Assembly (NCBI GenBank): GCA_944325335.1 | Contig: CALUZR010000019.1 | Span: 1 to 52,696 of the forward strand | Length of the DNA stretch: 52,696 nucleotides | DNA from: an uncultured Parabacteroides sp. | GTDB lineage: Bacteria; Bacteroidota; Bacteroidia; Bacteroidales; Tannerellaceae | Direction of reading: 5' to 3' | Shown: positions 50,704 through 52,696 of the stretch, in pieces | How positions within the stretch are numbered: the first letter of the stretch is position 1 | How the letters are laid out: each line of letters opens with the position of its first letter | Made by a program: the position numbers and the translations under genes | The notes under the pieces: model-generated | Database searches by the model: none | Told to the model about the DNA's origin: nothing | The model's input: the letters and a program-made list of their open reading frames with translations, nothing else

Positions 50704-51558
50704 ATGAAACGGTTTCTTTATATACTTGTCTTATTGATCATGCTCCCGGTGCAGCTGCTTCAAGCCGAAGAGTGGTGGGAGAAACAAAAATACCTGGTTT
50801 ATTCTCCGCGTTATTTCGGAGCCAATGCTTTCCCTTTCCCGGAATTAATGGATGGAAAACTTCCAGCGCGCTGGGAAATAGAAGTGCGGGGCGAATACCA
50901 TACGATGAAAGGCGACCAGACGAAGGACCTCTTCGCGCGGCTTTATATCCCGATTGCGAAAGGAAAAGCAGGCGTGAGCGTGAGCGGTGTCGTCCAAGAA
51001 TGGTATAAGACATCGCCCGAAGTGCGCGACGAACGGCATGCGGTCGAGGTAGAATCACCCATCCCTTGCTTTGGCGACGTGATTGTGAATTGCTATTATC
51101 AAGTCATAGAAAGCGAACGATGGGCGGACCTCGTGGTAAGCGCCAATATCAAGACGGCCAGTGGCGGACGATTATGCGATGCCCGCTATACGGATGCCGC
51201 CTCGTATTGGTTCGATCTCAATGCCGGGCGAGACCTTTGGCGGAATGCGGACCGTACCGCTTTTGTCCGGGCAGATGCACTGCTGGGTTTCTATTGCTGG
51301 ATGACAAACGATTCGAAACATCGCCAAGACGATGCCATCCTCTACGGAGGCGGATTGAGCGGAGGTTGGCGGGGGCTGAGCGGCAAAGTAGACGTGTGCG
51401 GATTCCATGGCTATCGGAATAATGGAGATTCGCCGTTGTTGCTCCGGACTACAGTTGAATATGAAATCAAAAACAACGTCATTTCTTTCCGTTACAGGCA
51501 TGGTTTGCACGATTATCTATATGATAGTTTCTCGCTGGCCTATATCCGGTGTTTTTGA
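50704..51558 (+). CDS. Exported beta-rich envelope protein of unknown function
   Basis: 284 aa. Signal peptide of about 21 residues ending LLQAEEW. The mature protein alternates hydrophobic and polar residues (for example WEIEVRGEYHTM, GVSVSGVVQEWY, RYRHGLHDYLYDSFSLAYIR) and ends in Phe, as expected of an outer membrane barrel. No family recognised. It begins nine bases after the GT9 gene, so a role in the same lipopolysaccharide pathway is possible. Confidence 0.75.
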   Translation: MKRFLYILVLLIMLPVQLLQAEEWWEKQKYLVYSPRYFGANAFPFPELMDGKLPARWEIEVRGEYHTMKGDQTKDLFARLYIPIAKGKAGVSVSGVVQEWYKTSPEVRDERHAVEVESPIPCFGDVIVNCYYQVIESERWADLVVSANIKTASGGRLCDARYTDAASYWFDLNAGRDLWRNADRTAFVRADALLGFYCWMTNDSKHRQDDAILYGGGLSGGWRGLSGKVDVCGFHGYRNNGDSPLLLRTTVEYEIKNNVISFRYRHGLHDYLYDSFSLAYIRCF

Positions 51559-51719
51559 AAGACAAATTCGAAGATAAAGGACGCGCTCGATTGCTCGATT
51601 TTGCAAACTACAGATTGCATTTTGTGCGTGTCTCTCAGGCAGAAAAATAAAATTCCGCAAAAAGGAATCGAATTACTGAAAAATTTCCTTAATCGTGAAT
51701 AAGCAAAAGAAATTTGTAT

Positions 51720-51727
51720 TACTTTTG
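51720..51727 (+). promoter_or_regulatory. -7 element of pckA
   Basis: TACTTTTG, 104 bases before the ATG, giving a ~95-base leader. The -33 element is not clear. Confidence 0.5.
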
Positions 51728-51831
51728 TGTCGGCTTAAACAAAACAGGCCGGATGCTTGTTTAAGAAGTGAAAGCTGAAAAAGAAAAAGGAATTTAATTT
51801 ATAAGTCAATCATAATAAACATTTAATCAAG

Positions 51832-52696
51832 ATGGCGAATTTAGATTTAAGCAAGTACGGTATTACCGACGTGAAGGAAATCCTCCACAACCCTTCTTAT
51901 GAAGTATTGTTTGCAGAAGAAACAAAAGAAGGTTTGGAAGGCTACGAAAAGGGCCAGGTAACTGAACTGGGTGCTGTAAACGTAATGACTGGTATTTATA
52001 CGGGTCGTTCTCCTAAGGATAAATTCTTCGTATATAATGAAGCCAGCAAGGATACTGTATGGTGGACTTCTGACGAATATAAGAATGATAACAAACCTTG
52101 CTCGGAAGAAGCATGGGCTGATTTGAAGGCTAAGGCTGTAAAACAGTTGAGCGGCAAACGTTTGTTCGTAATGGATACATTCTGCGGTGCGAACCCGGCT
52201 ACTCGTTTGAAAGTTCGTTTCATCATGGAAGTAGCATGGCAAGCTCACTTCGTAAAGAACATGTTCATCCGTCCGACAGAAGAAGAACTCGCTAACTACG
52301 GTGAACCTGACTTCGTATCATTCAACGCTGCTAAGGCAAAGGTTGAAAACTACAAAGAATTAGGTTTGAACTCTGAAACAGCTACTGTATTCAACTTGAA
52401 GACCAACGAACAAGTTATCTTGAATACTTGGTACGGTGGTGAAATGAAGAAGGGTATCTTCTCGATCATGAACTACTTGAACCCGCTCCGTGGCATCGCT
52501 TCTATGCACTGCTCGGCTAATACAAACATGGAAGGTACTGACACGGCTATCTTCTTCGGTTTGTCTGGTACAGGTAAGACTACATTGTCAACCGACCCGA
52601 AACGTCTGTTGATCGGTGACGACGAACACGGATGGGATGACGAAGGTGTATTCAACTACGAAGGTGGTTGCTACGCTAAGGTTATCAACTTGGATA
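51832..52696 (+). CDS. pckA: ATP-dependent phosphoenolpyruvate carboxykinase (3' end outside the window)
   Basis: First 288 codons of about 535, cut by the window edge. Starts [20 protein letters not shown]. Visible motifs: [11 protein letters not shown], the substrate-binding [16 protein letters not shown], the kinase-1a loop [11 protein letters not shown] (243-253) and the metal site [20 protein letters not shown]. It interconverts oxaloacetate and phosphoenolpyruvate with ATP/ADP; in gut Bacteroidota it runs mainly toward oxaloacetate, fixing CO2 on the route to succinate. Codon choice is highly biased, as expected of an abundant enzyme. Confidence 0.97.
   Translation, partial: MANLDLSKYGITDVKEILHNPSYEVLFAEETKEGLEGYEKGQVTELGAVNVMTGIYTGRSPKDKFFVYNEASKDTVWWTSDEYKNDNKPCSEEAWADLKAKAVKQLSGKRLFVMDTFCGANPATRLKVRFIMEVAWQAHFVKNMFIRPTEEELANYGEPDFVSFNAAKAKVENYKELGLNSETATVFNLKTNEQVILNTWYGGEMKKGIFSIMNYLNPLRGIASMHCSANTNMEGTDTAIFFGLSGTGKTTLSTDPKRLLIGDDEHGWDDEGVFNYEGGCYAKVINLD

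Overview
The window comes from a Bacteroidota chromosome, most likely Parabacteroides or another Tannerellaceae member. Evidence: promoters of the Bacteroidetes type (TTG or TTTG, about 19-21 bases, then TAnnTTTG) with no Shine-Dalgarno pattern, a fused NfnAB-like flavoprotein, cydAB preceded by a DUF4492 gene, GH92 alpha-mannosidase, ATP-dependent pckA, many Bacteroidales-specific DUF families, and giant secreted proteins with T9SS/DUF6383-like C-termini. No rRNA, tRNA, CRISPR array or prophage was seen.

Layout. 0.2-3.9 kb: a glycosyltransferase overlapping an LpxH-like metallophosphoesterase, an AraC regulator with a cysteine-rich N-terminus, and a small beta-barrel protein. 4.2-11.1 kb: an RND efflux operon (MFP-RND-OMF) with a divergent AraC regulator. 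11.4-13.6 kb: an ECF sigma operon (sigma, membrane anti-sigma candidate, DUF4097 protein), convergent with rnz. 14.5-16.2 kb: candidate sRNA, two tiny membrane proteins and a large repeat cluster. 16.2-19.2 kb: DUF4492-cydA-cydB. 19.4-20.1 kb: a HigBA-type toxin-antitoxin pair. 20.1-29.7 kb: two giant surface proteins (1473 and 1516 aa); the second has a long structured leader containing an intrinsic terminator. 30.4-32.5 kb: an Rpn-type nuclease bracketed by repeats and a Panacea antitoxin with a MazF/PemK-like partner. 33-36.5 kb: DUF4251, a GroES-family protein and NfnAB. 37-39.5 kb: an orphan ABC ATPase and two tandem paralogues of unknown function. 39.6-42.9 kb: GH92 enzyme and a two-gene LysO exporter. 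42.9-47.1 kb: a TolC-family protein, a sigma-54 activator and a histidine kinase read from a recognisable -24/-12 promoter. 47.4-48.8 kb: a DUF6261-like gene whose leader is a tandem array. 49-51.6 kb: DUF4254, GT9 and a barrel-like envelope protein. 51.8 kb to the end: pckA, cut by the window edge.

The most unusual theme lies between the genes. Seven intergenic tandem arrays have periods of only 22-23 or 41-42 bp, close to two or four helical turns, and several units centre on palindromes. Two arrays 15 kb apart are homologous. Three copies of a roughly 170-base hairpin element share architecture and loops while their stems change in a compensatory way; two of the copies lie beside 41-bp arrays. 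All domain assignments are from reading the sequence; no database search was run.
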